From contig JAEZAM010000111.1 of NCBI GenBank assembly GCA_023430465.1, positions 34,498-98,497 on the forward strand: 64,000 nucleotides of DNA, read 5' to 3'. Source of the DNA: Bacteroidota bacterium (GTDB lineage Bacteria > Bacteroidota > Bacteroidia > Chitinophagales > Chitinophagaceae). The stretch's first letter is position 1; every line of letters begins with the position of its first letter. The notes beneath the pieces were generated by a model. The model was given only the letters and a program-made list of their open reading frames with translations. It was not told the origin of the DNA and made no database searches. A program made the position numbers and the translations under genes. Shown here piece after piece: positions 9,083 through 18,101 of this stretch.

Positions 9083-9344
9083 GTGCGGACCTGCCTGCCG
9101 GAGCGAAGCGGAGGTGGGATGCTGGATGGCTGGATACTGGATGCCTGGTCCCAGAGAACGAGAATGAGAACGAGAGCGTTTTTTCATTTTTCATTCCGGA
9201 GATTACGCCAGCGGTGACTGAGTAGCCGCTTGCCCTGAGCCTGTCGAAGGGAGCGAAGCGGAGGTGGGATGCTGGGTGGCTGGATACTGGATGCTTTGCG
9301 TGCCAGCTTAGGCGATCGGATTTATAAAAATAAACATACCATAC
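9083..9344. repeat. Mosaic intergenic repeat between araR and the GH3 gene
   Basis: Two copies of a 45-base unit (9100-9144 and 9250-9294) differ by one base and lie exactly 150 bases apart. They contain GCGAAGCGGAGGTGGGATGC and runs of the pentad CTGGATG. Between them are CTGAGCCTGTCGAAG (9235-9249) and an ACTGAGTAGC word, both found again near 60.5, 61.9 and 63.9 kb. No gene is seen. The GH3 promoter must lie within or just after the repeat. Confidence 0.8.
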
Positions 9345-11963
9345 ATGAAACGTTTGCTGTTTCTTGCTCTTCTCGTTGTGGCTACTGCCACCCACTCGCA
9401 GGAATACAAATCCTTCCCCATGTGGAACCCTGACCTTCCCACTTCGGATCGCGTGAAGGATGTCATCAGCAGGCTGACATTAGAGGAAAAAGTAGCACAG
9501 ATGCTAAACGCCACGCCCGGCGTGCCTCGTTTGGGTATACTTCCATACGACTGGTGGAACGAGGTGCTGCATGGTGTTGCGCGCACCCCATTCCGGACGA
9601 CGGTCTTCCCACAGGCCATCGGCATGGCAGCTACCTGGGATACCAATGCCCTTTATACCATGGCTGACTATTCAGCACTGGAAGGTCGGGCTATCCAGAA
9701 TAAAGTAAATGAGCAGGGCAGAACGAATGAACGATATGTTGGTCTTACCTACTGGACTCCCAACATCAATATCTTCCGCGACCCAAGATGGGGCCGTGGC
9801 CAGGAAACATATGGGGAGGATCCGTTTCTTACATCGATGCTGGGCCGCGCATTTGTCCGGGGTCTGCAGGGTGAAGACAGCAAATACCTGAAGGCTGCAG
9901 CCTGCGCCAAACACTTTGCAGTACACAGCGGACCGGAACCTAGCCGGCACTCGGATAATTTCAACCCCACTACGTATGATCTGTGGGACACCTACCTGCC
10001 GGCATTCAAAACTTTGGTGGTAGATGCCAAAGTGGAAGGCGTGATGTGTGCATACAATGCTATAAATACACAGCCTTGCTGTGCCAATGACCTGCTCATG
10101 AACGATATCCTGCGCCAGCAATGGAAATTTACAGGGTATGTGACATCCGACTGCTGGGCCATTGATGATTTTTTCAGGTACCATAAAACACATCCTGATG
10201 CAACCAGCTCCGCTATCGTTGCGTTATTGCACGGAACCGATGTTGAATGCGGGCAATCGGTGTACACGACACTGGTTGATGCCGTACGCAATGGACGGAT
10301 CAGTGAATCGTACATCGATCAGTCACTGACGCGTTTATTCACCACGCGGTATAAGCTTGGCATGTTTGATCCGGTATCGATGGTGAAGTATGCACAAACA
10401 TCGGCTTCGGTTCTGGAGAGCCAGCCGCACAAGGATCATGCGCTTAAAATGGCACGTGAATCAATCGTACTGCTCAGGAATGAGAACAACACCCTGCCAC
10501 TGAAGAAGACAATAAAGCGAATTGCCGTTGTTGGTCCCAATGCCGACAACCGGATTTCCATACTGGGTAACTATAATGGATATCCTTCGCAGCTCACCAC
10601 TGTGCTGGAAGGCATCAGGGCAAAACTGGGACAAAACGTAGAAGTGATTTATGAAAAGGCAATCAATTTCACGAATGATACATTATTGGAGTATACCGAT
10701 ATGACCTCGGCCTTCACAACGGGGACAAGCAAGGGCTTCAAAGCCGAATATTTCAGTAACCGCGATTTGAAAGGCGACCCCTTCCTGGCCCGCACGGAGG
10801 AAAAACTCGATCACAACTGGCAACGCGGCGATATTCTCAGTGCAAAGCATACCGCGACCAACTTCTCTGCCCGCTACAGTTCTGTATTCACAGCAAGTGA
10901 GACCGGCTATACTGAACTGGAAGTGGAAGCGGATGATGGATACCGGTTATTTATTAACGGTAAGCAGGTGCTGGATGCATGGAGCCGCAATCGCTGGGGC
11001 GCAAAAACGTATAACCTTCAGACTACTAAAGACAGCACGTACCAGGTCGTACTTGAATACTGGCAGGGAGATGAGAACGCCAATGTTGCATTGAGAACCG
11101 GCCGCCTGAAGAAGACCGATATGAAAGCCCTTGCTGCAAAACTGAAAACCGCAGATGCCATTGTATTTGCGGGCGGCATCTCGCCCCAACTGGAAGGAGA
11201 AGAAATGCCGGTGAATGCACCTGGCTTTAACGGTGGGGACCGCAGCTCGATCCAGTTGCCGGCCGTTCAAACTGAACTGCTGAAGGCATTGAAGGCAACG
11301 GGTAAACCTGTCGTATTTCTTATGATGACAGGCAGCGCCATTGCCACACCCTGGGAATCCGAAAATATTCCTTCGATCATCAACGCATGGTATGCAGGAC
11401 AAAGCGCTGGTAGTGCGATTGCCGATGTGTTGTTTGGAGATTATAATCCGGCGGGTCGATTACCCGTCACCTTTTATAAAAGCGATTCGGATCTGCCTTC
11501 ATTCAGTGATTATTCAATGGCCGGGCGTACTTATCGCTACTTCGCAGGAAAGCCGTTGTATCCTTTCGGATTTGGATTGAGCTATTCAACGTTTAGGTAT
11601 ACTGCGCTTAGGGTTCCTGCCAGGATCAGGAAAGGCAAGCCCGTGACGGTGACGGTATCACTGAAGAATATGGGCAAGAGAGATGGTGACGAGGTGGTGC
11701 AGTTGTACGTCGCACATCCTGGTGCGAAAGGCAAAGCTCCGGTTCGCGCGCTGAAAGGTTTTCAGCGTGTACCGATGAAGGCCGGGGAAACTAAAACTAT
11801 AAAGTTTATGCTGACGGCTGATGATCTTTCTCTTGTAAGCGAAACGGATGGGAAGTTATATCAGCCATCAGGCAGCATCACGATAAGTGTTGGTGGAGGG
11901 CAACCCGGCCTAGCGGTAAAAACGACGAGTAATGTATTGACGGGGAAGATAGTGGTGGAGTGA
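9345..11963 (+). CDS. GH3 beta-xylosidase/glucosidase with PA14 insert
   Basis: An 872-residue exported glycosidase. After the signal peptide (to about residue 19) come the GH3 N-terminal barrel (LGILPYDWWNEVLHG, RDPRWGRGQETYGEDP, CAKHFAVHSGPE) with nucleophile D269 in GYVTSDCWAIDDF, then the GH3 C-terminal domain. The latter is split by a PA14 domain at about 463-590 (FKAEYFSNRDLKG to YWQGDENANVALRTG). A fibronectin III-like domain closes the protein (about 770-860). The WWNEVLHGVAR wording is typical of GH3 beta-xylosidases, and the neighbouring xylanase, arabinofuranosidase and ara genes support action on xylo-oligosaccharides. Beta-glucosidase or alpha-arabinosidase activity cannot be excluded. 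Confidence 0.9.
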   Translation: MKRLLFLALLVVATATHSQEYKSFPMWNPDLPTSDRVKDVISRLTLEEKVAQMLNATPGVPRLGILPYDWWNEVLHGVARTPFRTTVFPQAIGMAATWDTNALYTMADYSALEGRAIQNKVNEQGRTNERYVGLTYWTPNINIFRDPRWGRGQETYGEDPFLTSMLGRAFVRGLQGEDSKYLKAAACAKHFAVHSGPEPSRHSDNFNPTTYDLWDTYLPAFKTLVVDAKVEGVMCAYNAINTQPCCANDLLMNDILRQQWKFTGYVTSDCWAIDDFFRYHKTHPDATSSAIVALLHGTDVECGQSVYTTLVDAVRNGRISESYIDQSLTRLFTTRYKLGMFDPVSMVKYAQTSASVLESQPHKDHALKMARESIVLLRNENNTLPLKKTIKRIAVVGPNADNRISILGNYNGYPSQLTTVLEGIRAKLGQNVEVIYEKAINFTNDTLLEYTDMTSAFTTGTSKGFKAEYFSNRDLKGDPFLARTEEKLDHNWQRGDILSAKHTATNFSARYSSVFTASETGYTELEVEADDGYRLFINGKQVLDAWSRNRWGAKTYNLQTTKDSTYQVVLEYWQGDENANVALRTGRLKKTDMKALAAKLKTADAIVFAGGISPQLEGEEMPVNAPGFNGGDRSSIQLPAVQTELLKALKATGKPVVFLMMTGSAIATPWESENIPSIINAWYAGQSAGSAIADVLFGDYNPAGRLPVTFYKSDSDLPSFSDYSMAGRTYRYFAGKPLYPFGFGLSYSTFRYTALRVPARIRKGKPVTVTVSLKNMGKRDGDEVVQLYVAHPGAKGKAPVRALKGFQRVPMKAGETKTIKFMLTADDLSLVSETDGKLYQPSGSITISVGGGQPGLAVKTTSNVLTGKIVVE

Positions 11964-12049
11964 AAAAATTAAAAACTCAAAACTTAAAACTTAACAACCT
12001 TAACCTCAACCTCGCTTCGACAGGCTCAGCCCAAGCAACCTTAACCTTA
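11964..12049. repeat. Convergent spacer with a repeat word
   Basis: Short AT-rich spacer between the convergent GH3 and ROK genes. It contains CTTCGACAGGCTCAG (12015-12029), an exact copy of the 15-mer seen at 9235, 61907 and 63919, flanked by CCTTAACC-type words also found at 58.3 kb. I see no clear terminator hairpin. Confidence 0.6.
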
Positions 12050-13279
12050 TTATTGAAACGACAGCACACGGTTGCGGGCAATCAGCGCGGAGCCTACGAT
12101 CCCGGCTTTTTCTTTGAGTCGGGACATGGATAATTTCGAATCGCTGTTTACAAGTCCCAATGAATATTTGTTCAAGGCGATCTTTGTAGTGAGATAGAGA
12201 TAGTCGCCGGTGGCTGTCAGCGCGCCGCCAAGTACGACGAGTTCAGGGTTATACAGATTGATCAATACGGCAATTCCCCTGCCCAGGTTGTACCCAATTT
12301 TCGATACCAGCTCGATTGCGAGCACATCCTCCTGCCGCGCGCCTTCAATGATGTTGTGAAATGTCAGTTCCTCTGTTGCGGCAGTATCCTGCAGGATATT
12401 CGACACCGAACCTTCCTGGATATGTTTCGTGAACATGCGCATCAGTGCCCTGCCTGATGCCTCGGTTTCCAGGCAACCGCGCTTTCCGCAGTGGCAGATG
12501 ATCTCGTTATCAAAAAGGGGGATGTGCCCAAACTCACCACTGAATCCGGATTTGCCATAGTATAATTTGCCATCGATCAGGATACCGAGGCCAAGACCAT
12601 AATCAAGATTAACGAACAACACATTTTTCTCATTCTTCACCACGCCTTTGTGAAATTCACCATAAGCCATTGCACGGGAATCATTTTCCAGAAACACCTT
12701 GATCCCGATGCGGCTCTCAATGATGTTGGCAAGCGGTTCTTCGCTGAAATGGAAAAAGCTATAACTATAGCCACTGTTGGAGTTAATACGGCCGGTCAGG
12801 TTGATGCAGATGGAAAGGATGTTCTTCTGCGCAACCTGGGGTTTCCTGATAAAATCCGTGAGGATGGCGATCAGCCGGTCAAGGCTTTCCGACTTGTTCT
12901 CCAGCAGGAAAGGGATTTCCAATTCTGTCACCGTGAGATTTTTCCGAAAGTCGAGCAGGCCAATATTGACAAAATTGTCCCGCACATCCACCCCCAGGAA
13001 ATAACAGGCATCACTCAGGAGACCGTAATGGTTAGCGGGACGGCCGGCAATGGAGTCGATCTTACCGCAGTCTTCCACTATATAATCATCCACCAGTTCG
13101 GTGATGAGGGTAGTGGCAGTGGGAATGCTGATGTTCAGGTGCTGGGCGATCTCGGGTATGGTACTTTCCTCCTGTGAATCGAGAAAAGTAATGATCTCCC
13201 GTTTGCGGGTAAGGTGTTTAAAAGCTACGCCACCGGGCTCGTCTTCCGTAAGGAGCTGCTTGAGTTTGGAAAAATTCAT
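12050..13279 (-). CDS. ROK-family transcriptional repressor
   Basis: A 409-residue regulator. The N-terminal winged helix-turn-helix reads STIPEIAQHLNISIPTATTL at about residues 40-65, followed by a wing containing IAGRPANHYGL. The sugar-kinase-like ROK domain has GLGLGILIDGKLYYG, SGFSGEFGHIPL and the zinc motif CHCGKRGCLE. The preferred start is the ATG at 13279; the longer reading to 13318 adds a hydrophobic stretch unlike the family. It is divergent from the AGE epimerase and the SusCD cluster, and the AT-rich spacer has three related 10-base boxes that could be its operator. The ligand is unknown, but the adjacent epimerase suggests a hexose or N-acylhexosamine. Confidence 0.88.
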   Translation of the reverse strand: MNFSKLKQLLTEDEPGGVAFKHLTRKREIITFLDSQEESTIPEIAQHLNISIPTATTLITELVDDYIVEDCGKIDSIAGRPANHYGLLSDACYFLGVDVRDNFVNIGLLDFRKNLTVTELEIPFLLENKSESLDRLIAILTDFIRKPQVAQKNILSICINLTGRINSNSGYSYSFFHFSEEPLANIIESRIGIKVFLENDSRAMAYGEFHKGVVKNEKNVLFVNLDYGLGLGILIDGKLYYGKSGFSGEFGHIPLFDNEIICHCGKRGCLETEASGRALMRMFTKHIQEGSVSNILQDTAATEELTFHNIIEGARQEDVLAIELVSKIGYNLGRGIAVLINLYNPELVVLGGALTATGDYLYLTTKIALNKYSLGLVNSDSKLSMSRLKEKAGIVGSALIARNRVLSFQ

Positions 13280-13398
13280 GGTTAAGGTCAAAAAGAGCCT
13301 AAACCTACTGAAAAACAAGCAGATTAAAAATTTTAAGAAAAAAACCGAGATTTTCTAAAAAATTTATAGCTTGATCGCCAGCGGTTTGCGCATATGAA

Positions 13399-13472
13399 TA
13401 AATTATTTCAATAAATACTTGTCAATAAATAAATTATTTTATTAACTATTCCTATATTTAAAAAATAATTTA
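13399..13472. promoter_or_regulatory. Three related AT-rich boxes in the ROK/AGE divergent spacer
   Basis: TAAATTATTT occurs at 13399-13408 and 13430-13439, 31 bases apart (about three helical turns), and its reverse complement AAATAATTTA occurs at 13463-13472. The region lies between two divergent start codons, so it is a plausible ROK operator. TATATTTA (13453-13460) resembles a -7 element for the epimerase gene but has no well-spaced TTG. Confidence 0.4.
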
Positions 13473-13479
13473 AAAATTG

Positions 13480-14688
13480 ATGACAGAACGGCACCTTATA
13501 CAATCATTTAAAGCTTACGGTCCTCTCTATGAAACCGAGCTCACCGAAACAGTTATTCCCTTCTGGATGGCCAACAGCCGCGACAACGAATATGGTGGGT
13601 TCTTCAACTGCCTGAACAAGGACGGCTCCATCTACGACACTGACAAGTTTATGTGGATGCAGGCCCGGGAAGTCTGGACCTTTGCCACCATGTTCGAGAA
13701 AGTCGAACAAAAGCCCGAATGGCTTGATATGGCCAAACATGGTCTGGATTTTATTCTGAAAAATGGTCGCGACAGCGGAGGCGCCTGGTATTTCTCAGTC
13801 ACCCGCGAAGGGAAACCCCTAATACAACCTTACAACATTTTCAGCGACTGTTTTGCCGCCATGGCGCTCAGCATCATGGATAAAAACATTCCCGACAACG
13901 GTTATGGCCAGCTCGCCCTCGAAACCTTCGAGAACATCCTTCGCAGAAAAGATAACCCGAAAGGCAAATACAGCAAAGAATTTCCTGGCAGTCGGCCCAT
14001 CAAAGGGTTTGCCCTGCCCATGATCCTCTCCAATCTGGCGCTGGAAATGGAACACCTGCTCGGAAAGGAAAGAGTGGACGCCTTCATCCCGGGTGTGATC
14101 CATGAGGTGATGGACGTATTTTATAAATCCGGGCTTGGCCTTATTGTAGAGAACGTGGCCCAAGACGGATCGCTGGTCGACAGTTTTGAAGGCCGGCTAC
14201 TTAATCCCGGTCATGCCATTGAAGCCATGTGGTTCATGATGGATCTCGGCGTGCGCATCAATGACGACCAACTTATACGCAAAGCGGTGGATATAGCACT
14301 TGCCGAAATTGAATATGGATGGGATGAAAAATATGGCGGCATCTTTTATTTCCTTGACAGGAAAGGATATCCGCCCCAGCAACTGGAATGGGATCAGAAG
14401 TTATGGTGGGTACACCTCGAAGCGCTCGTTGCCATGGCTAAAGGGTTCGCGCTTACGAACGATCCCCGCTGCTATGAATGGTTTGTAAAACTCCACGATT
14501 ATACCTGGAAACATTTCCGCGATACTGAACACGGTGAATGGTATGCCTACCTCAACCGGCAGGGGGAAGTTTTGCTTCCACTGAAAGGAGGTAAATGGAA
14601 ATGCTGCTTTCACGTGCCGAGAGCGTTGTTGAATATCTGGAAAACAACGGAAACGGTGCCACAGCAAGTAGAAGAGCCGGCATGCTAA
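13480..14688 (+). CDS. AGE-family epimerase (N-acylglucosamine 2-epimerase-like)
   Basis: A 402-residue cytoplasmic (alpha/alpha)6-barrel protein with no signal peptide. Family features include YGGFFNCLNKDGSIYDTDKF, MWMQAREVWTFATMF, DCFAAMALS, LLNPGHAIEAMWFMMD and WKCCFHVPRALLNIW. Members interconvert GlcNAc/ManNAc, cellobiose/glucosylmannose or mannose/glucose; the sequence alone does not tell me which. It is first on the plus strand after the ROK regulator and lies 147 bases before susC, so it probably processes the imported product of the cluster. The ATG at 13480 is taken as the start; an adjacent TTG is possible. Confidence 0.85.
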   Translation: MTERHLIQSFKAYGPLYETELTETVIPFWMANSRDNEYGGFFNCLNKDGSIYDTDKFMWMQAREVWTFATMFEKVEQKPEWLDMAKHGLDFILKNGRDSGGAWYFSVTREGKPLIQPYNIFSDCFAAMALSIMDKNIPDNGYGQLALETFENILRRKDNPKGKYSKEFPGSRPIKGFALPMILSNLALEMEHLLGKERVDAFIPGVIHEVMDVFYKSGLGLIVENVAQDGSLVDSFEGRLLNPGHAIEAMWFMMDLGVRINDDQLIRKAVDIALAEIEYGWDEKYGGIFYFLDRKGYPPQQLEWDQKLWWVHLEALVAMAKGFALTNDPRCYEWFVKLHDYTWKHFRDTEHGEWYAYLNRQGEVLLPLKGGKWKCCFHVPRALLNIWKTTETVPQQVEEPAC

Positions 14689-14835
14689 GGCCTTAGGATC
14701 TAACGATTATTAAAATGATTGCTTGACAGGGTTAGTGTAAAGTTGTTTGATCAGTCATTTCAGCGATGTGCTTATGAAGTTGATTATAAATTAAACGGGG
14801 TAACCCAACTAACTAATTTTTACTGCTTAAAAATT

Positions 14836-17800
14836 ATGAAAAAACGAACCAAAGCTCCGATCAGTCTGCAACTGCTGAAGCCATTCATGGTCTTCGGTTT
14901 GCTATTCATCGCCTGCCTTGCCTCTTTTGGCCAGGGCGCTGCTGTCGTCAGGGGGGTACTTGCAACCTCTGCCGGTCTTCCCGTTCCCGGCGTGACAGTT
15001 CTGCAAAAAGGCACAAAGAACCAAACCGTTTCCGATTCGCTTGGCCGGTTTACGATTACAGTTGACAACCCCGCTCGTGCCGTCCTCATACTTACTTCTG
15101 TTGGTTTTGAGCCAAAAGAAGTAGCGGTCAATAGCCGCACGATGTTGAGTGAAACCCTCGAGTTTGCCACCAAAGTTCTCGACGAGGTCGTGGCTGTTGG
15201 ATATGGTACCGTGCGCAAGCGTGATGTTACCGGTTCCATCGCTTCCATAAAAGGCGAGGAGCTGTTGAAATCAAATCCCACCAGCATCAATCAGGCCCTG
15301 CAGGGCAAGCTTGCCGGTGTTGTGGTCAGTCAGGCAGACGGTGCACCCGGTGCAGGTATCAATATCCAGATCCGTGGGGCGAATTCTTTCAGTACCAGTA
15401 CAGAACCCCTTTATGTGATCGATGGTGTGCCTTTCAATACCGGTGAAGCACCCGGCACTGATTTCGCCACAAAGCAGACCAATAACCCGCTCAACCTGAT
15501 CAACCCGCGTGATGTACTCTCGATCGAAGTGTTGAAGGACGCTTCCGCCACCGCGATCTACGGTTCACGTGGTGCAAATGGTGTCGTCATGATCACCACC
15601 AAAGCGGGCACCAAAGGAAGAACCAGGGTGGAGCTCAGTTCCAATACCTCTGTATCCACGCCGGTGAAAATCGTAAAAGTCCTTGATGCCGCCACCTATG
15701 CAGAGTACAGGAATGAAATGGTGCGGTATAAATATATGTACGATGGGGGTGAGTTTGTTGCTGAGCAAAACCTTCCTTACCCCGTTGGCGGCAAGTGGAG
15801 CTATACCACCGAGATCGATCCCGTTACGGGTCTTCCGGTTATCGTAGACAGTACCTTCCTTCCCGGACCCGACAGCTACCGCAATGGCTATATGGGCAAT
15901 GGTACAGACTGGCAGGACCAGATCTTCCACACCGGCCTGTCACAGGACTATAACCTGAGCATCTCCGGAGGTGATGATAAAGGAACATTCATGTTCTCTA
16001 TCGGCAGCCTGGATCAACAGGGTATCATCCGCAACTCCTACTTCAAACGTTATAACATCCGTTCCAACATCGATCGCAAAGTGACCGAGTGGTTCAGCTT
16101 CGGTAATTACCTTACGGCGTCGAAGTCGGACAACCGCATGGCGCGAACCAACTCTGAAACCTACGGTATCATCCCATCAGCACTCGCATTTACTCCAACG
16201 CGTACGGTATTTGATCCCGATGAGCCATCCGGTGTCTCTGAAGACTTCGCCAATGGTCTCTCAAATCCTTATCTCTACGTCCGTACAGCGAAGAACGTGC
16301 TTGGTTCCCTCAATCTTTACAACTCAACATTTGCGAAGATCAAATTCACCGATTACCTGACCTTCAAGCAGGATCTTGGTTATTCCTACAGCCAGAGCCA
16401 GCGTGATATTTATTATAACCGGTTCATCAGCGGCGGTGCTGCACCCGTGAATGGCTACGCCATGCAGGCCGACAACTATTACCAGAGCGTATTGCTTCAA
16501 TCCACGCTGAACTTCAGCAGGCAGTTTGCAGAAATGCACCGCGTGGATGCCGTAGCCGGTTACACATTCGAGAATGTAACCTGGGGAGGTAAAACAATGA
16601 GCGGGTCAAATTTCCCTAATGATATCACTGAGAACAACTCAATGGGCTCTGCATTGCTGCAGAATCCGAACTCATCCAGTAAAGGCAAAAGTTCCCTGAT
16701 CTCTTTCCTGGGCCGGGTTAATTATTCTTTCCTGAATCGCTACCTCGTCACCGCTAATTTCCGACGTGATGGATCAAGCCGTCTCTCGAAAGAAGGCCGC
16801 TGGGCTGACTTCTATTCATTTGCTCTTGGCTGGAAGTTGTCTGAAGAAACATTTATCCGCAACCTTGGGCTCTTTGATGAACTTAAACTAAGAGCTGGTT
16901 ATGGTGAAACAGGAAACCAGGGTGTGAGTGCCTATGCTACACGTTCACGCATGACTGCGCAGAATTATCCAATCGACGGTTCCCTGCAGAGTGGTTTTGC
17001 TGAAGACCGCTGGGGCGGCCCCGCAGCACCAAACCTGAGATGGGAAACAACCAAACAGGTTAACATTGGCCTGGACATGAGCTTTATGAGGAACAGGCTG
17101 AATTTTGTGATCGATGTATACGCTAAAAAGACAACAGACCTCCTGCAATATGCATTCATTCCACTGAGTACCGGTTTTTCAAGCATTGCCACAAACTATG
17201 GTAACGTGACGAACAAGGGGCTTGAGATCAGTGGTAACTATGCTATAGTCCGCTCACGTGATTTCAACTGGAAAGTGGATGCGAATATTTCATTCAACCG
17301 TAACGAGATAAGTGGGCTGGACGCTGATCAGTTCTCCGATGTGGTCTGGGGACTTGAGAGCATGTTTCTCCGCCGGAATGGGCATGCGATCGGTACCATC
17401 TATGGCTACCAGGAAGACGGTTATTATGACAATGAAGCAGAAGTGCGGGCAGATGCTGCTTACCAGAACCAGACTGATGCAAAGATCAGAAGTATGGTGG
17501 GCCAGGTGAAATACCGTGATCTGAACAAAGACGGCGTGATCGATGATCGCGACAAGGCCATCATCGGCGACACCAACCCCGATTTTACCTATGGTTTCAC
17601 CAACACGATGAGCTATAAAAATTTCACCTTCAGCTTTTTCCTCCAGGGGATACAGGGAAATGATATCCTGAATGCCAACCTGCGTTCTTTTGATATGGCC
17701 GGAACCACCAACATGCCGCAGTTTGTGTGGGATAACCGCTGGACGCCCGAGAATAAAGCTAATGCAATGTTCCCTCGTGCCGACATCACCTTTACGCGCA

Positions 17801-18069
17801 GCCTGAGAGCGTCTGATCGGCTGATCGATGATGGTTCATACCTGCGCCTGCGCAATGTATCGTTGGGTTACCGCTGGGACAGGCCGACGAATTTTATCAG
17901 CTCATTGAATTTCACTGTATCTGCAAACAACGTATTTACCGCAACAAAATACAAATGGTATGATCCGGATGTGAATGCCTTCGGCAGCGACCCTGCACGC
18001 AGGGGGGTTGACATGGCATCCTATCCAAGTGCCAGAACATTTGCCTTCGGCGTACAGGCATCATTCTAA
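14836..18069 (+). CDS. SusC-family TonB-dependent outer membrane transporter
   Basis: A 1077-residue SusC/RagA-type porin. From the ATG at 14836 there is a signal peptide ending near ASFGQ, a carboxypeptidase-regulatory-like beta domain (VVRGVLATSAGLPVPGVTVL), the VAVGYGTVRKRDVTGS segment leading into the plug (LQGKLAGVVV, IQIRGANS, LYVIDGVPF), SIEVLKDASATAIYGSRGAN and a long beta-barrel ending in a C-terminal aromatic (VQASF). A TTG-initiated extension to 14719 lacks a signal sequence and is rejected. It forms the outer-membrane uptake pair with the SusD protein 32 bases downstream, and it is the first of thirteen same-strand genes that end at a strong terminator. Confidence 0.96.
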   Translation: MKKRTKAPISLQLLKPFMVFGLLFIACLASFGQGAAVVRGVLATSAGLPVPGVTVLQKGTKNQTVSDSLGRFTITVDNPARAVLILTSVGFEPKEVAVNSRTMLSETLEFATKVLDEVVAVGYGTVRKRDVTGSIASIKGEELLKSNPTSINQALQGKLAGVVVSQADGAPGAGINIQIRGANSFSTSTEPLYVIDGVPFNTGEAPGTDFATKQTNNPLNLINPRDVLSIEVLKDASATAIYGSRGANGVVMITTKAGTKGRTRVELSSNTSVSTPVKIVKVLDAATYAEYRNEMVRYKYMYDGGEFVAEQNLPYPVGGKWSYTTEIDPVTGLPVIVDSTFLPGPDSYRNGYMGNGTDWQDQIFHTGLSQDYNLSISGGDDKGTFMFSIGSLDQQGIIRNSYFKRYNIRSNIDRKVTEWFSFGNYLTASKSDNRMARTNSETYGIIPSALAFTPTRTVFDPDEPSGVSEDFANGLSNPYLYVRTAKNVLGSLNLYNSTFAKIKFTDYLTFKQDLGYSYSQSQRDIYYNRFISGGAAPVNGYAMQADNYYQSVLLQSTLNFSRQFAEMHRVDAVAGYTFENVTWGGKTMSGSNFPNDITENNSMGSALLQNPNSSSKGKSSLISFLGRVNYSFLNRYLVTANFRRDGSSRLSKEGRWADFYSFALGWKLSEETFIRNLGLFDELKLRAGYGETGNQGVSAYATRSRMTAQNYPIDGSLQSGFAEDRWGGPAAPNLRWETTKQVNIGLDMSFMRNRLNFVIDVYAKKTTDLLQYAFIPLSTGFSSIATNYGNVTNKGLEISGNYAIVRSRDFNWKVDANISFNRNEISGLDADQFSDVVWGLESMFLRRNGHAIGTIYGYQEDGYYDNEAEVRADAAYQNQTDAKIRSMVGQVKYRDLNKDGVIDDRDKAIIGDTNPDFTYGFTNTMSYKNFTFSFFLQGIQGNDILNANLRSFDMAGTTNMPQFVWDNRWTPENKANAMFPRADITFTRSLRASDRLIDDGSYLRLRNVSLGYRWDRPTNFISSLNFTVSANNVFTATKYKWYDPDVNAFGSDPARRGVDMASYPSARTFAFGVQASF

Positions 18070-18101
18070 ATCGATCATCAATTTTATAAAATCAGACAAC
18101 G

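Noticed and set aside
8928..9395. Minus-strand open frame of 155 codons across the araR 3' end and spacer
   Set aside because: It is made largely of the CTGGATG-type repeat read backwards (PASSHPASHLRF) and overlaps araR and the GH3 start; no signal or domain.
14719..14835. TTG-initiated extension of SusC
   Set aside because: No signal features; the ATG at 14836 is followed directly by a signal peptide.
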